The notes under the pieces are model-generated. The model saw only the letters and a list, made by a program, of their open reading frames with translations. It did not search any database and was not told the origin of the DNA. The position numbers and the translations under genes are program-made. Positions 1 to 12,800 of a stretch of 64,000 bases of DNA are shown here, in pieces. This DNA comes from Ariolimax columbianus (Eukaryota; Mollusca; Gastropoda; Stylommatophora; Arionidae), in assembly GCA_036924085.1 (NCBI GenBank), contig JAVGWX010000012.1, positions 6,906,478-6,970,477 of the forward strand, read 5' to 3'. The stretch's first letter is position 1, and the number at the start of each line of letters is the position of its first letter.

Positions 1-3000
1 GCTGGAGTGACATACACACAAGAGTGATGGAGCTTAGCAGCACAGCTGGAGTGACATACACTCGAGTGATGGAGCTTAGCAGCACAGCTGGAGTGACATA
101 CACACAAGAGTAATGGAGCTTAGCAGCACAGCTGGAGTGACATACACACAAGAGTGATGGAGCTTAGCAGCACAGCTGAAGTGACATTCACACAAGAGTA
201 ATGGAGTTTAGCAGCACAGCTGGAGTGACATACACACAAGAATAATGGAGCTAAGCAGCACAGCTGGAATGACATACACACAAGAGTGATGGAGCTTAGC
301 AGCACAGCTTGAATGACATACACACAAGAGTGATGGAGCTTAGCAGCACAGCTTGAATGACATACACACAAGAGTGATGGTGCTTAGCAGCACAGCTGGA
401 GTGACATACACACAAGAGTGATGGTGCTTAGCAGCACAGCTGGAGTGACATAGACACGAGTGATGGAGCTTAGCAGCACAGCTGGAGTGACGTACAAACA
501 ATGATGTCTGAATTTAGCAGCATAGCTGGAAAAACGTACAAACGATGATGTCTGAGTTTAGCAGTACTGCTAGAGTGACGTACATACGATGTCTGAGTTT
601 AGCAGCACAGCTGGAGTGACATACACACAAGAGTGATGGAGCTTAGCAGCACAGCTGGAGTGACATATACACGAGTGATGGAGCTTAGCAGCACAGCTGT
701 AGTGACATACACACAAGAGTGATGGAGCTTAGCAGCACAGCTGGAGTGACATACACTCGAGTGATGGAGCTTAGCAGCACAGCTGGAGTGACATACACAC
801 AAGAGTAATGGAGCTTAGCAGCACAGCTGGAGTGACATACACACAAGAGTGATGGAGCTTAGCAGCACAGCTGAAGTGACATTCACACAAGAGTAATGGA
901 GTTTAGCAGCACAGCTGGAGTGACATACACACAAGAATAATGGAGCTTAGCAGCACAGCTGGAATGACATACACACAAGAGTGATGGAGCTTAGCAGCAC
1001 AGCTGGAGTGACATACACACAAGAATAATGGAGCTAAGCAGCACAGCTGGAATGACATACACACAAGAGTGATGGAGCTTAGCAGCACAGCTTGAATGAC
1101 ATACACACAAGAGTGATGGAGCTTAGCAGCACAGCTTGAATGACATACACTCAAGAGTGATGGTGCTTAGACGCACAGCTGGAGTGACATACACACAAGA
1201 GTGATGGTGCTTAGCAGCACAGCTGGAGTGACATACACACGAGTGATGGAGCTTAGCAGCACAGCTGGAGTGACGTACAAACAATGATGTCTGAATTTAG
1301 CAGCACAGCTGGAAAAACGTACAAACGATGATGTCTGAGTTTAGCAGTACTGCTAGAGTGACGTACATACGATGTCTGAGTTTAGCAGCACAGCTGGAGT
1401 GACGTACACACATTGATGATGGAGCTTAGCAGCACAGCTGGAGTGACATACACACAAGAGTAATGGAGCTTAGCAGCACAGATGGAGTGACATACACACG
1501 AGTGATGGAGCTTAGCAGCACAGCTGGAATGACATACACACAAGAGTGATGGAGCTTAGCAGCACAGCTGGAGTGACATACACACAAGAGTGATGGAGCT
1601 TAGCAGCACAGCTGGTGTGACATACACACGAGTGATGGAGCTTAGCAGCACAGCTGGAGTGACATACACACAAGAGTAATGGAGCTTAGCAGCACAGCTG
1701 GAGTGACATACACACAAGAGTGATGGAGCTTAGCAGCACAGCTGGAGTGACATACACACAAGAGTAATGGAGTTTAGCAGCACAGCTGGAGTGACATACA
1801 CACAAGAGTAATGGAGCTTAGCAGCACAGCTGGAATGACATACACACAAGAGTGATGGAGCTTAGCAGCACAGCTGGAGTGACATACACACAAGAAAAAT
1901 GGAGCTTAGCAGCACAGCTGGAATGACATACACACAAGAGTGATGGAGCTTAGCAGCACAGCTTGAATGACATACACACAAGAGTGATGGAGCTTAACAG
2001 CACAGCTGGAGTGACATACACACGAGTGATGGAGCTTAGCAGCACAGCTGGAGTGACATACACACAAGAGTAATGGAGCTAAGCAGCACAGCTGGAATGA
2101 CATACACACAAGAGTGATGGAGCTTAACAGCACAGCTTGAATGACATACACACAAGAGTGATGGAGCTTAGCAGCACAGCTGGAGTGACATACACACAAG
2201 AGTGATGGTGCTTAGCAGCACAGCTGGAGTGACATACACACGAGTGATGGAGCTTAGCAGCACAGCTGGAGTGACGTACAAACAATGATGTCTGAATTTA
2301 GCAGCACAGCTGGAATGACGTACAAACGATGATGTCTGAGTTTAGCAGTACTGCTAGAGTGACGTACATACGATGTCTCAGTTTAGCAGCACAGCTGGAG
2401 TGACGTACACACATTGATGATGGAGCTTAGCAGCACAGCTGGAGTGACATACACACAAGAGTAATGGAGCTTAGCAGCACAGCTGGAATGACAAACACAC
2501 AAGAGTGAGGGAGCTTAGCAGCACAGCTGGAATGACATACACACAAGAGTGATGGAGCTTAGCAGCACAGCTGGAGTGACATACACACAAGAGTGATGGA
2601 GCCTAGCAGCACAGCTGGATTGACATACACACAAGAGTGATGGTGCTTAGCAGCACAGCTGAAGTGACCTACACACGAGTGATGGAGCTTAGCAGCACAG
2701 CTGGAGTGACATACACACAAGAGTAATGGAGCTTAGCAGCACAGCTGGAATGACATACACACAAGAGTGATGGAGCTTAGCAGCACAGCTGGAGTGACAA
2801 ACACACAAGAGTAATGGAGCTTAGCAGCACAGCTGGAATGACATACACACAAGAGTGATGGAGCTTAGCAGCACAGCTGGAGTGACATACACACAAGAGT
2901 AATGGAGCTTAGCAGCACAGCTGGAATGACATACACACAAGAGTGATGGAGCTTAGCAGCACAGCTGGAGTGACATACACACGAGTGATGGAGCTTAGCA

Positions 3001-6000
3001 GCACAGATGGAGTGACATACACACACGAGTAATGGAGCTTAGCAGCACAGCTGAAATGACATACACACAAGAGTGATGGAGCTTAGCAGCACAGCTGGAG
3101 TGACATACACACAAGAATAATGGAGCTAAGCAGCACAGCTGGAATGACATACACACAAGAGTGATGGAGCTTAGCAGCACAGCTTGAATGACATACACAC
3201 AAGAGTGATGGAGCTTAGCAGCACAGCTTGAATGACATACACACAAGCGTGATGGTGCTTAGCAGCACAGCTGGAGTGACATACACACAAGAGTGATGGT
3301 GCTTAGCAGCACAGCTGGAGTGACATACACACGAGTGATGGAGCTTAGCAGCACAGCTGGAGTGACGTACAAACAATGATGTCTGAATTTAGCAGCACAG
3401 CTGGAAAAACGTACAAACGATGATGTCTGAGTTTAGCAGTACTGCTAGAGTGACGTACATACGATGTCTGAGTTTAGCAGCACAGCTGGAGTGACATACA
3501 CACAAGAGTGATGGAGCTTAGCAGCACAGCTGGAGTGACATATACACGAGTGATGGAGCTTAGCAGCACAGCTGTAGTGACATACACACAAGAGTGATGG
3601 AGCTTAGCAGCACAGCTGGAGTGACATACACTCGAGTGATGGAGCTTAGCAGCACAGCTGGAGTGACATACACACAAGAGTAATGGAGCTTAGCAGCACA
3701 GCTGGAATGACAAACACACAAGAGTGATGGAGCTTAGCAGCACAGCTGGAGTGACATACACACAAGAGTGATGGAGCTTAGCAGCACAGCTGGAGTGACA
3801 TACACACAAGAGTGATGGAGCCTAGCAGCACAGCTGGATTGACATACACAAAAGAGTGATGGTGCTTAGCAGCACAGCTGAAGTGACCTACACACGAGTG
3901 ATGGAGCTTAGCAGCACAGCTGGAGTGACATACACACAAGAGTAATGGAGCTTAGCAGCACAGCTGGAATGACATACACACAAGAGTGATGGAGCTTAGC
4001 AGCACAGCTGGAGTGACATACACACAAGAGTAATGGAGCTTAGCAGCACAGCTGGAATGACATACACACAAGAGTGATGGAGCTTAGCAGCACAGCTGGA
4101 GTGACATACACACAAGAGTAATGGAGCTTAGCAGCACAGCTGGAATGACATACACACAAGAGTGATGGAGCTTAGCAGCACAGCTGGAGTGACATACACA
4201 CGAGTGATGGAGCTTAGCAGCACAGATGGAGTGACATACACACACGAGTAATGGAGCTTAGCAGCACAGCTGAAATGACATACACACAAGAGTGATGGAG
4301 CTTAGCAGCACAGCTGGAGTGACATACACACAAGAATAATGGAGCTAAGCAGCACAGCTGGAATGACATACACACAAGAGTGATGGAGCTTAGCAGCACA
4401 GCTTGAATGACATACACACAAGAGTGATGGAGCTTAGCAGCACAGCTTGAATGACATACACACAAGAGTGATGGTGCTTAGCAGCACAGCTGGAGTGACA
4501 TACACACAAGAGTGATGGTGCTTAGCAGCACAGCTGGAGTGACATACACACGAGTGATGGAGCTTAGCAGCACAGCTGGAGTGACGTACAAACAATGATG
4601 TCTGAATTTAGCAGCACAGCTGGAAAAACGTACAAACGATGATGTCTGAGTTTAGCAGTACTGCTAGAGTGACGTACATACGATGTCTGAGTTTAGCAGC
4701 ACAGCTGGAGTGACATACACACAAGAGTGATGGAGCTTAGCAGCACAGCTGGAGGGACATATACACGAGTGATGGAGCTTAGCAGCACAGCTGTAGTGAC
4801 ATACACACAAGAGTGATGGAGCTTAGCAGCACAGCTGGAGTGACATACACTCGAGTGATGGAGCTTAGCAGCACAGCTGGAGTGACATACACACAAGAGT
4901 AATGGAGCTTAGCAGCACAGCTGGAGTGACATACACACAAGAGTGATGGAGCTTAGCAGCACAGCTGAAGTGACATTCACACAAGAGTAATGGAGTTTAG
5001 CAGCACAGCTGGAGTGACATACACACAAGAGTAATGGAGCTTAGCAGCACAGCTGGAATGACATACACACAAGAGTGATGGAGCTTAGCAGCACAGCTGG
5101 AGTGACATACACACAAGAATAATGGAGCTAAGCAGCACAGCTGGAATGACATACACACAAGAGTGATGGAGCTTAGCAGCACAGCTTGAATGACATACAC
5201 ACAAGAGTGATGGAGCTTAGCAGCACAGCTTGAATGACATACACACAAGAGTGATGGTGCTTAGCAGCACAGCTGGAGTGACATACACACAAGAGTGATG
5301 GTGCTTAGCAGCACAGCTGGAGTGACATACACACGAGTGATGGAGCTTAGCAGCACAGCTGGAGTGACGTACAAACAATGATGTCTGAATTTAGCAGCAC
5401 AGCTGGAAAAACGTACAAACGATGATGTCTGAGTTTAGCAGTACTGCTAGAGTGACGTACATACGATGTCTGAGTTTAGCAGCACAGCTGGAGTGACGTA
5501 CACACATTGATGATGGAGCTTAGCAGCACAGCTGGAGTGACATACACACAAGAGTAATGGAGCTTAGCAGCACAGCTGGAATGACAAACACACAAGAGTG
5601 ATGGAGCTTAGCAGCACAGCTGGAGTGACATACACACGAGTGATGGAGCTTAGCAGCACAGCTGGAATGACATACACACAAGAGTGATGGAGCTTAGCAG
5701 CACAGCTGGAGTGACATACACACAAGAGTGATGGAGCTTAGCAGCACAGCTGGTGTGACATACACACGAGTGATGGAGCTTAGCAGCACAGCTGGAGTGA
5801 CATACACACAAGAGTAATGGAGCTTAGCAGCACAGCTGGAGTGACATACACACAAGAGTGATGGAGCTTAGCAGCACAGCTGGAGTGACATACACACAAG
5901 AGTAATGGAGTTTAGCAGCACAGCTGGAGTGACATACACACAAGAGTAATGGAGCTTAGCAGCACAGCTGGAATGACATACACACAAGAGTGATGGAGCT

Positions 6001-7254
6001 TAGCAGCACAGCTGGAGTGACATACACACAAGAAAAATGGAGCTTAGCAGCACAGCTGGAATGACATACACACAAGAGTGATGGAGCTTAGCAGCACAGC
6101 TTGAATGACATACACACAAGAGTGATGGAGCTTAACAGCACAGCTGGAGTGACATACACACGAGTGATGGAGCTTAGCAGCACAGCTGGAGTGACATACA
6201 CACAAGAGTAATGGAGCTAAGCAGCACAGCTGGAATGACATACACACACGAGTGATGGAGCTTAACAGCACAGCTTGAATGACATACACACAAGAGTGAT
6301 GGAGCTTAGCAGCACAGCTGGAGTGACATACACACAAGAGTGATGGTGCTTAGCAGCACAGCTGGAGTGACATACACACGAGTGATGGAGCTTAGCAGCA
6401 CAGCTGGAGTGACGTACAAACAATGATGTCTGAATTTAGCAGCACAGCTGGAATGACGTACAAACGATGATGTCTGAGTTTAGCAGTACTGCTAGAGTGA
6501 CGTACATACGATGTCTCAGTTTAGCAGCACAGCTGGAGTGACGTACACACATTGATGATGGAGCTTAGCAGCACAGCTGGAGTGACATACACACAAGAGT
6601 AATGGAGCTTAGCAGCACAGCTGGAATGACAAACACACAAGAGTGATGGAGCTTAGCAGCACAGCTGGAATGACATACACACAAGAGTGATGGAGCTTAG
6701 CAGCACAGCTGGAGTGACATACACACAAGAGTGATGGAGCCTAGCAGCACAGCTGGATTGACATACACACAAGAGTGATGGTGCTTAGCAGCACAGCTGA
6801 AGTGACCTACACACGAGTGATGGAGCTTAGCAGCACAGCTGGAGTGACATACACACAAGAGTAATGGAGCTTAGCAGCACAGCTGGAATGACATACACAC
6901 AAGAGTGATGGAGCTTAGCAGCACAGCTGGAGTGACATACACACAAGAGTAATGGAGCTTAGCAGCACAGCTGGAATGACATACACACAAGAGTGATGGA
7001 GCTTAGCAGCACAGCTGGAGTGACATACACACAAGAGTAATGGAGCTTAGCAGCACAGCTGGAATGGCATACACACAAGAGTGATGGAGCTTAGCAGCAC
7101 AGCTGGAGTGACATACACACGAGTGATGGAGCTTAGCAGCACAGATGGAGTGACATACACACACGAGTAATGGAGCTTAGCAGCACAGCTGAAATGACAT
7201 ACACACAAGAGTGATGGAGCTTAGCAGCACAGCTGGAGTGACATGCACACAAGA
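1..7254. repeat. 44-bp satellite array with higher-order structure
   Basis: About 165 tandem units of 44 bp (42 bp where AA is missing before GAGTGATGG), each with the core TTAGCAGCACAGCTGGAGTG. A divergent three-unit cassette (TGACGTACAAAC, then GTCTGAATTTAGCAG, then a GCAGTACTGCTAG variant) recurs with its ATGATGTCTGAATT at 501, 1284, 2285, 3376, 4595, 5378 and 6423. Offsets of about 4094-4138 bp link the first and second halves, and an offset of 1219 bp links 2995-3700 with 4214-4900. The array starts before the window and ends at about 7254. Open frames of 67-97 codons on the minus strand only reflect the 132-bp (3 x 44) period and are not genes. Confidence 0.95.
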
Positions 7255-9185
7255 GTGATGTAAGTTAACAGCCTATAGAACAAGTTTAACGTTATAGCTA
7301 TCCTAAGTCACGGTACTATTTAATGTATGTATAACATGTCCTACGTTAATCTCTCACCCCTTCTTAAACTTTCTTCCCTGCCACTATCACATTAAAACAA
7401 TGCAGGTTTATTTGTTGAATATAATAACTATTATAACATAAATACTAAGTGTTAAGTGTTTCGTTATCAACACTTCTCTAACTAACTATAATTACTTTCT
7501 AAAGGTGCGTGCAATTAGCACATGTCTTTCTCTATCACTGAACTTGACCCAGGGCTCTAATCACGTGGTCGGAATCTAGCAATTGTTCTATTCACCGTCT
7601 ATATCTCTGTGGGTTGATATAATACTGTCTAGCTAATTGTTATAAGTCCTAATCTCTCTGTCCTCGCTCATCTGATGGCCTTCTGTTCCACCTCTCAGCT
7701 TACACAACGTGGATGTCTTCTTGGCCTCATGTCTCGTTTCAACGTCAGGAACTCTGCAACTCAGCTGTGCTCGTGCCTATGACAGACGACAGTGGTTCTG
7801 TTACTGTGGTTGTTAGACCGAACTAACATATGAGTCACGACATGTTGTCCATGATGACTGCTTCAAGTTGAAGCAACATGCCTCCCTCTAACGAGAATGA
7901 GGTCGGGTCACGAGAGACAGGTGTTAGCGACGACTCGAACAGAACACCACACATAGGCAGATTCTTACACGTCCGTGGTCTCTCGTTGCCTTTCAGTGTT
8001 GGTCATCTTCGGTGACTTCTTATTCTATCTCTCTATTCTTGCAACTCTGGCTATGTTCGGTAGTTTATCTAGCTATTTGTTCTCGTCTATCTGCTACCTA
8101 CTAAACTGCAAGGTAGATTTCTCTTCTCTGCTCTTTCTTCCTGATCTGTCTTCCTGATCTGTCCCCGTGATCTGTCTACTCCAGATTGTATCATAAGCTC
8201 CTCGCTTTTGTCAATGACTTTTACTTTCTTGAGTTCAATTTACTCAAGCTTTATTTGAACTGTCGTGTCCCAGAGAAAGGCGACCTCGTTTTTCAACCTA
8301 CTATGTGCGTTAGAAGTCGTGGAATTCCCCAGCAGAAATCGTGGGAAGGTAACTATTTTGGCTGTACAGTCTTAAACTGTATTGTTTGAGAATTAAGGAC
8401 AATGCCCCGTTCAATGAACTCAACCTCTCAGGCAGGGTTCTCAAGTTGTGTGTGGGTACCACGAGCGGTATTTTCAGGGCTTTCCTGGCGTTGGCTAGTT
8501 GAACCCTTAAACTCTGTTACACAAAACTGGACGTTCAAGTGGGTTCCCGGCAGCCTATCAATATTTGTAAGAGTTTATACATCATACAACTTCGAGATCA
8601 TCATATAAAGCTTTCAGCTCCCTGTGTAGCACATGTCTTCAACAAATTCAAACCAAATTATCAAATCTTAGGTCATCCGACCCTGTCCATATCTTTCTCC
8701 TTTGTTTTATATTTGCTCTCGATCTTTGTTCTTGATGTTTGTTCTTGATGTTTGTTCTTAATGTTTGTCTACATCTCTTTTCTTAGCCCGTGTTGTGGTT
8801 TACCTCTGCTTGTCTTGTCACATGGAATCCAGAAAAGTTACTGCCTTGTAATGCTATCAGACGGTTTATTTAATGTGTCTCGTCCAACTGATTTCTGCCA
8901 GCTTCTTTCCAATAGTTATATTTTAGTGATATTATATGCTAATCTCTATTCAGTCTCTGCACCTGCACACATTGATGATAACACTGTTTTTGTTGTTGCT
9001 TTAGTTGGTCCCCATGTTTCAGAAGCATTCAATGGTATGGACTCTAGTGTAGGCATGACACTGTATTTGTCTGCTGAGCTTAATGATTGCCTTTTAATCT
9101 TCTCGCCTCGGCTCGCCTGTCAGCCGATTCTACCTCACCACGCCGTGTGGCGTCACATCCTTTTGGGGAATCATTGAGTTCAGTG
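7255..9185. other. unassigned single-copy-looking DNA
   Basis: About 1.9 kb with no tandem structure after the satellite ends. Several open frames of 60-141 codons exist on the plus strand, the longest at 8752-9177. None shows a recognisable domain, and they overlap in several frames, so I do not call a gene. Splice-like context cannot be judged by eye. Confidence 0.5.
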
Positions 9186-9187
9186 GG

Positions 9188-9378
9188 TTAAGGATTCCCT
9201 CTCGCCTTCTCTCGTCATCCATTCTCATCTCGCAGTATCGTGTCGCGAAACAATCATTGCATTAAGGATTCCCTCTCGCCTTCTCTCGTCATCCATTCTC
9301 ATCTCGCAGCACTGTGTCGTGGCGCAGCCCTTGGGATAACTATTCCCTCATGCCTTCCCTAGTCATCTATTCCAGGCG
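9188..9378. repeat. 73-bp direct repeat, about 2.5 copies
   Basis: A segment beginning AAGGATTCCCTCTCGCCTTC occurs at about 9190 and 9263. A third, diverged partial copy follows at about 9338 (TAACTATTCCCTCATGCCTT). The period is 73 bp. Confidence 0.8.
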
Positions 9379-9383
9379 CGCGG

Positions 9384-9475
9384 TACATCAACATACAGAT
9401 GGAAGATATAGCAACGCTCAGGTACAGTGTACATCAACATACAGATGGAAGATATAGCAACGCTCAGGTAGTGTG
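9384..9475. repeat. 46-bp duplication
   Basis: TACATCAACATACAGATGG with the bases through GCAACGCTCAGGTA is present twice, starting at 9384 and 9430. The two copies are nearly identical. Confidence 0.85.
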
Positions 9476-9504
9476 CATAAAGATACCTGTACATCACAGA
9501 ATCA

Positions 9505-9865
9505 GAGCGGTCTATGTGTATGATAAGGACAAGAATAGCACCACTGCCTCACAGAGAGCATGTCGTAAGAGGCGATTAACTGTGAAATACCAAGGAAATT
9601 GTTAGGTGATTTTTTTAGAGCAGCATAGATTGCGCCTTACAGGCTGCGGATCTACTTTGCTCTAGTGTTTGAGTCTATTGACATAAGCTTGCACTTCGCT
9701 TAACCTTCCTCCGTAAGCGATTGTCCCAAAGCAGGGAAATATTAAGCTGCTCGAGTCTAGCACACCTATGCAGGAAATCCTTCTCCCGGCTACATCCAGT
9801 TTATTCCAGAGCTTGGATCTGCACAGGGGCAGTGCCCCTGTAGAAGTATAGGTCGACTAAGAACC
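9505..9865 (+). mobile_element. dispersed repeat D1, copy 1
   Basis: This segment aligns along about 300 bp with 63435-63745. Shared blocks in the same order are GACAAGGACAAGAATA (with AAGGACAAGAATAG here), GTAAGAGG-GATTAACTGTG, CAGCATAGAT, ATTAAGCTGCTC, CTTTCTCC/CTTCTCCC followed by CTACATCCAG, CCCTGTAGA and GTCGACTAAGA/GTCGACAAAGA. A short reverse-oriented piece lies at about 46640-46705. Two colinear, diverged copies imply a dispersed element, but I see no coding capacity or terminal structure, so the class is unknown. Confidence 0.7.
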
Positions 9866-10131
9866 TAAGAACACCACATATGCACATATATGTACACCAC
9901 ATAAAAACATACATAATACATAGCTGTCTTTTTAACCAGTGATTAATCTTGCAGAAACGGGTACCTGAGATGAGCCTGTATAACCAGCAAGTCAGAAGAT
10001 CTCCAAGTACCCGAGGCTGTATTAATTGTAGCTGATGCTCTAGCCACAACAAAGCTACAGTTTATATTCATCAACCCGTACCTTTCTCATCAACTCTCGA
10101 TTACATTCACAATCCTGGTTTTACTATCAAA
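9866..10131. other. unassigned spacer
   Basis: AT-rich DNA between dispersed repeat D1 and the 29-bp array. No supported feature. Confidence 0.5.
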
Positions 10132-10848
10132 GTGACAAGCTACTACCCAAACAGTGGACAAGGACAAGCTTCTACCTAATCAGTGGACAGAGACAAGCTA
10201 CTACCCAATCAGTGGAGAAGGACAAGCTTCTACCCAAACAGTGGACAAGGACAAGCTACTACCCAAACAGTAGACAAGGACAAGCTACTACCTAATCAGT
10301 GGACAGAGACAAGCTACTACCCAATCAGTGGACAGAGACAAGCTACTACCCAATCAGTGGACAGAGACAAGCTACTACCCAATCAGTGGACAGAGACAAG
10401 CTACTACCCAATCAGTGGACAGAGACAAGCTACTACCCAATCAGTGGACAGAGACAAGCTACTACCCAATCAGTGGACAGAGACAAGCTACTACCCAAAC
10501 AGTAGACAAGGACAAGCTTCTACCCAAACAGTAGACAAGGACAAGCTTCTACCCAAACAGTAGACAAGGACAAGCTTCTACCCAAACAGTAGACAAGGAC
10601 ATGCTACTACCCAAACAGTAGACAAGGACAAGCTTCTACCCAATCATTGGACAGAGACAAGCTACTACCCAAACAGTAGACAAGGACAAGCTTCTACCCA
10701 ATCAGTGGACAGAGACAAGCTACTACCCAAACAGCAGACAAGGACAAGCTACTACCCAAACAGTAGACAAGGACAAGCTTCTACCCAAACAGTAGACAAG
10801 GACAAGCTACTACCCAAACAGTAGACAAGGACAAGCTACTACCCAAAC
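10132..10848. repeat. 29-bp minisatellite
   Basis: About 25 units of 29 bp with the core GACAAGCTACTACCCAATCA. Two subtypes alternate in blocks: CAATCAGTGGACAGAGA (10280-10490) and CAAACAGTAGACAAGGA (elsewhere). The 126-codon frame at 10183-10563 is a product of the 87-bp (3 x 29) period. Confidence 0.95.
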
Positions 10849-10978
10849 ACAGTACAGTTGACAGATACAAGCCAGCACCCAATCACAGTACAGTTGACAG
10901 ATACAAGCCAGCACCCAATCACAGTACAGTTGACAGATACAAGCCAGCACCCAATCACAGTACAGTTGACCAACGACT
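10849..10978. repeat. 36-bp minisatellite derived from the 29-bp unit
   Basis: About 3.5 units of 36 bp containing ACCCAATCACAGTACAGTTG. The unit aligns with the adjacent 29-bp unit plus a 7-bp insertion after ACCCAATCA. Because 36 is divisible by 3, a minus-strand frame with a 12-residue period stays open. Confidence 0.9.
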
Positions 10979-11069
10979 CCAAAACCACAAGTATTTAAAT
11001 GTGTCAATCGTATATTTTGGCTCTGGAGAACTGACGATTGAGTGGTCCAAAGAGCATTACTTACAAGAT

Positions 11070-11130
11070 GGGAGGGGGGAAGGGGGGGGGGTGAAGAAAG
11101 AGAGAGAGAGAGAGAAACAGGAGGAGACGG
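11070..11130. repeat. G-rich and (GA)n simple repeat
   Basis: GGGAGGGGGG, AAGGGGGGGGGG and then a run of GA dinucleotides. This is a purine tract on the plus strand with triplex or quadruplex potential. Confidence 0.85.
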
Positions 11131-12005
11131 TGGGTGAGGGGATACATGATTGCCCAGACCTCGGAAGTTAAGGTGATACTATTTGTTTTTAAATATTGAA
11201 CGCCTCGTAAACATGTCATTCTGTTACCAATTTGTATTAATAATTGTAATTGTTGAGTACCACCTAATTTCTGTCCGTGTTCTATGTTCGTGCGTATTTG
11301 ACTTGAAGGTTACTCCAGCCTTCCCACTATCCTGATGGACCCATATACGATTGCTCGAATTGCAATAAAACCGATTGGCTATATCTGATAGCAGACGAAA
11401 TTACACAATGAAACACACGTTCACACAAACACTCACCCCACCCCCGCCCCCTCCCCCTTTCCTAAATACACACACATTCAAATGTTACTTAATCTATGAC
11501 GTCACGCAATTATTTCTTCCGATGTTTTCCAATACTGACCTTGACTGTTCCGGGATCGACCTTTATCCTATAGCCTCGACCGAATATTTTAGGAATAGCC
11601 CACTCGATTATCAAATTTCTAGGACAGACAAGATCGAATGCTCCAAGACAGAACTGATATATCGATCCACGAACACGTGAACTCTGACATTCATGAAACC
11701 TGTGTATTACGTCACGCCACGAGAGCCTCTATATCGACTTTGTCTCCCTTCTTGCTGGGATCTAAACGTTTGGATCGTGGGGTATCTATTTCAGGTGCCA
11801 GAGAACCTCTCCCAAAATCCAAAAATATTATCAGATGTAGGTACATTGTAGTTATCATTAAGTTATATAATCATCTAACGATATGTTGTCTGTTGTCTGC
11901 TGATTAATTTGATTTTGTTTTATGACGGTCAATCAATTCATCAAAGCTGTTCAATTTCCTTTGAAGAATAGCTCTTCAACAAATTCATCACAGTTATGAA
12001 AATGG
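11131..12005. other. unassigned DNA
   Basis: No recognisable gene or array. A C-rich tract lies at 11438-11460. Open frames at 11375-11680 and 11638-11907 overlap and show no domain. Confidence 0.5.
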
Positions 12006-12007
12006 GA

Positions 12008-12141
12008 CCTGTCCATAGCTGTTATCCTCGTTTGAAATTTCTAAAAGATTGGGTAACCAGCCGCATATCTAAATCATCAAACTTTGGCCTGTCCAGAGCT
12101 GTTATCCAGTCTTGAAGTTCCTACAAGATTGGGTAGCCATG
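12008..12141. repeat. 80-bp diverged duplication
   Basis: CCTGTCCATAGCTGTTATCC at about 12009 and CCTGTCCAGAGCTGTTATCC at about 12089 are each followed by a similar TTGAAxTTxCTAxAAGATTGGGTA block. This is an old two-copy duplication. Confidence 0.7.
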
Positions 12142-12264
12142 GCTCGTGATAGTGGTATCTCGTCTTGCTTCCATGACCCACCACTTGGGGGATTCGATCC
12201 TATATAAGGCCTTATAAATATATTTTAAAACGTTGAATAGTGGGGCTAAGGCAGGAATTAAATA

Positions 12265-12800
12265 GATGACTGCAGTCAGCGACTCAAGGCTGATTGCTTG
12301 CGTCAGGGGAAGCGACTCAAAGTAGACTGTTTGCGTCAGGGGCAGCGACTCAAAGCAGACTGTTTGCGTCAGGGGCAGCGACTCAAAGCAGACTGTTTGC
12401 GTCAGGGGCAGCGACTCAAAGCAGACTGTTTGCGTCAGGGGCAGCGACTCAAAGTAGATTCTTTGCGTCAGGGGCAGCGACTCAAAGCAGACTGTTTGCG
12501 ACTCAAGACTGATTGTTTGTGTCAAGGGTAGCGACTCACAGCTGATTGCTTGCGTCAGGGGTAGCGACTAAAAGTTGACTTTTTGCGTCAGGGGCTGCGA
12601 CTCAAAGGTGACTGCATGATTCAGAAACATCGAATCAAGGCTGAAAGAGTACATGACGGGGGCAACTGAAAGATGACTGTTTGTTTCCTTGTTAGCGATT
12701 CAAAAATGTCTACTTACGTCAGTGGCAACGAATAAAAGCTGACTGCTTACGTCAGGGGCAGAGACTTAAAGCTGACTACTTGCGTCAGGGACAGAGAGTC
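12265..12800. repeat. 33-bp minisatellite
   Basis: About 16 units of 33 bp with the core TTTGCGTCAGGGGCAGCGAC. The middle (12300-12500) is near-perfect and the flanks are diverged. The unit is a multiple of 3, so frames of 72-134 codons stay open on both strands with an 11-residue period. These are not credible genes. Confidence 0.95.

Noticed and set aside
1..7254. CRISPR-like array of regularly spaced repeats
   Set aside because: There are no unique spacers. Units are contiguous copies of one sequence, and the window has transposons typical of animals, not prokaryotes.
1..7254. CAGCTG and TGACGTAC sites as a regulatory cluster
   Set aside because: Regular E-box-like and CRE-like words are a necessary result of a repeated unit containing them. 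Nothing else suggests an enhancer.
8752..9177. 141-codon hypothetical gene
   Set aside because: No recognisable domain, no supporting context, and several overlapping frames nearby; within the range expected by chance.
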